Origin: Corynebacterium tuberculostearicum
GTDB taxonomy: Bacteria; Actinomycetota; Actinomycetes; Mycobacteriales; Mycobacteriaceae
NCBI RefSeq assembly: GCF_030503735.1
Contig: NZ_CP073096.1
Span: forward strand, 2,108,001 to 2,172,000
Reading direction: 5' to 3'
DNA length: 64,000 nucleotides
Shown piece after piece: positions 62,593 through 64,000 of the stretch; positions within the stretch are counted from its first letter, which is position 1; each line of letters opens with the position of its first letter. Both the position numbers and the translations under genes were made by a program. A model generated the notes under the pieces. That model saw nothing but the letters and a program-made list of their open reading frames with translations, did no database searches and had not been told where the DNA came from.

Positions 62593-63966
62593 TTAGCTCA
62601 ACGGGCTCATTGACTGGTAGAGCTGTTCTACCTTGTCGCGTGGGGTCTCGTCATGTTCGTGGACGGCGTCGCTGACCTCTTCAGGGTCGTCTTTGGAGCC
62701 AGTAATAATGTCTATATCGGAGGGCTCAACCTCGCCGGAGCGAAGCGCGGCCATCTCGGCGTGGTAGCGCACAACAACGGCAATGGTGGCGGCCACGGGG
62801 ACGGCGAGGAAGGCGCCGACGATGCCTGCCAGGGTAGAGCCGATGGTGACAGAGAGCAGGACGATGGCCGCGTGCAGTCCCATTGCCTTGGACTGCAACA
62901 TAGGTTGGAGAATATTGCCCTCAACCTGCTGGACGATGATGATAAGGGCCAAGGCCAATAGTGCATTGGTCAGGCCATTGGATACCAAGGCGATAATAAC
63001 TGCCAAAGCACCGGCGGTGACAGCACCGATGATTGGGATGAAGCTGGCGAAGAAAGTCACCACCGCGATGACGAGCGCAAGCGGAACTTGCAGAGCCCAC
63101 AGGCCAAGGCCGATGAGAACTGCGTCCACCATGGCCACCGCGGCCTGCGCCTGGATAAAGCCAGACAAAGTCTTCCAGATGCGGGAGCCGAGTTCCGTGA
63201 CGTGCCAGCCGGTGGAATTGCCGGTGTACTTGCGCAACCAAGGCAAGAATTTGTCGCCGTCTTTGATAATGAAGAAGGTGACAAAGAGCATGATCAATGC
63301 GGCCACGACGATGGAGCTAGCCATGGAAAAGCCGGAAATGACGCCGGTGGCGATGGTTGATGCTTGGCCCTTGGCAAACTTAACCGCATCTTGCAGCACG
63401 GATTCCAGTTGATCGCTTCGGATATCGATGGGGGACTCTTCCACCATCTCCGTGAGTTGATTGATGCCATCTTCAGCTTGGTCAATGAGAGTTTGGCTTT
63501 GGTTGGTGACAACTGGGGCCATGGCGGCGAAAACACCGCAGAAGATAATGATGAGACCGAGCAAGGTGCTGACGGCCGCAAGCGAGCGCGGGAATCCCTT
63601 ACCACGTAGCCAAGCGCTGACCGGGTAGAGCACCGTGGAGACCAAGACGGCGAGCAAGACGGGCAGTAGACCCACCCAAATGAATTTGAGCAAGTAGCCG
63701 GCAAGCGCCAAGCCGGCGACGATGAGGATGAAGGTTACCGAAATCTTGGCCATGGAGCGAAAGTCCTTGGCCAAAATGGCTGATTTATTATCGTGCTCGG
63801 CGGGGTGTTCATTGGCGAGTTCGGCGCCAAGGTGCGCGTCATCATAAGAGACGAGGGTGTGCGCATCTTCCTCGCCGGGTTTTTGGATTTGTGTCGCGGT
63901 TCCTTTTTCCTGCGCGGACGGGCGCTTGGCCTCGTCGCGAGAAGACGAATCATGTGATGTAGACAT
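62593..63966 (-). CDS. AI-2E family transporter
   Basis: 457 aa. A long polar cytoplasmic start (about 1-70, KPSAQEKGTATQIQKPGEED), about seven or eight helices, and a charged C-terminal tail (SKDDPEEVSDAVHEHDETPR). Family marks: FVTFFIIKDGDKFLPWL, FFASFIPIIGAVTAGALAV and VEGNILQPMLQSKAMGLH. Family members include the AI-2 exporter TqsA and Na+/H+ antiporters; the substrate here is unknown. The start of the next gene to the right is outside the window. Confidence 0.87.
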   Translation of the reverse strand: MSTSHDSSSRDEAKRPSAQEKGTATQIQKPGEEDAHTLVSYDDAHLGAELANEHPAEHDNKSAILAKDFRSMAKISVTFILIVAGLALAGYLLKFIWVGLLPVLLAVLVSTVLYPVSAWLRGKGFPRSLAAVSTLLGLIIIFCGVFAAMAPVVTNQSQTLIDQAEDGINQLTEMVEESPIDIRSDQLESVLQDAVKFAKGQASTIATGVISGFSMASSIVVAALIMLFVTFFIIKDGDKFLPWLRKYTGNSTGWHVTELGSRIWKTLSGFIQAQAAVAMVDAVLIGLGLWALQVPLALVIAVVTFFASFIPIIGAVTAGALAVIIALVSNGLTNALLALALIIIVQQVEGNILQPMLQSKAMGLHAAIVLLSVTIGSTLAGIVGAFLAVPVAATIAVVVRYHAEMAALRSGEVEPSDIDIITGSKDDPEEVSDAVHEHDETPRDKVEQLYQSMSPLS

Positions 63967-64000
63967 TGCCTACCACTATGCCACATAGAACCTGCAGCGC

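Overview
The window is a Corynebacterium chromosome segment. The evidence is a GTP-type PEP carboxykinase, and a mycolate/arabinogalactan envelope locus in the same order as M. tuberculosis Rv0206c to Rv0236A. A tRNA-Gly/dcd/ugd/alaT block, IS6, IS1249-like and IS481 elements typical of skin corynebacteria, and a mostly high-GC composition agree with this. The species cannot be fixed from the sequence alone.

Layout. (1) 1-5075: MmpL3-type exporter (cut by the window edge), NYN-domain protein and trmB on the minus strand, divergent from pck. (2) 5139-8257: a lower-GC lactococcin-972-type bacteriocin locus (precursor peptide, large membrane protein, ABC ATPase) wedged between pck and the envelope locus. 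(3) 8238-16975: mycolate and arabinan export/assembly genes: MtrP-like methyltransferase, GT4 glycosyltransferase, two membrane proteins, TmaT-like acyltransferase, AftD-like arabinofuranosyltransferase and a small DUF2613 protein. (4) 16998-20733: universal stress protein, GH3 lipoprotein, VanW protein, and a small conserved gene broken by transposition. (5) 20734-38992: an 18-kb island that can be read almost wholly as nested transposons. (6) 38993-53890: tRNA-Gly, dcd, ugd, YibE/F protein, alaT, DUF1707 protein, antiporter, FeS oxidoreductase with a Pro/Ala tail, a three-gene DUF6230/DUF6114 operon, and a heterodimeric ABC exporter. (7) 53976-57535: cysHDN sulfate activation/reduction operon beside a shortened FprA-like gene. 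(8) 57532-63966: small membrane protein, LppP/LprE-like lipoprotein, two membrane-anchored proteins of unknown role, an unknown 327-aa protein, a nucleosidase and an AI-2E family transporter.

The island can be unpacked from its target-site duplications (TSDs). An IS1249-like element entered the 3' end of the small gene at 20439 (8-bp TSD AGAACTTG), changing its C-terminus. A 14-kb composite bounded by two direct IS6-family copies then entered the IS1249-like transposase (8-bp TSD TTCAAAAC). An IS481 element entered the 3' end of tRNA-Gly, and its 15-bp TSD rebuilds a complete tRNA. Four near-identical 1304-bp IS3-family copies, each with a 3-bp TSD (GGC, AAA, CTT, CAA), then struck the left IS6 copy, an ABC ATPase gene (twice), and the last bases of IS481. 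Removing all of these on paper restores an ancestral order of small gene, tRNA-Gly, dcd, ugd. The composite carries MarR/VOC/MepB genes, an SDR, an ABC efflux pair whose ATPase is now in three pieces, and repeated resolvase-tail remnants.

The most unusual biology is the lactococcin-972-type locus, whose precursor carries two cysteines including the C-terminal residue. Next are a CysH that keeps the catalytic Cys but has lost three of the four iron-sulfur cysteines, and the transposition history of the island.
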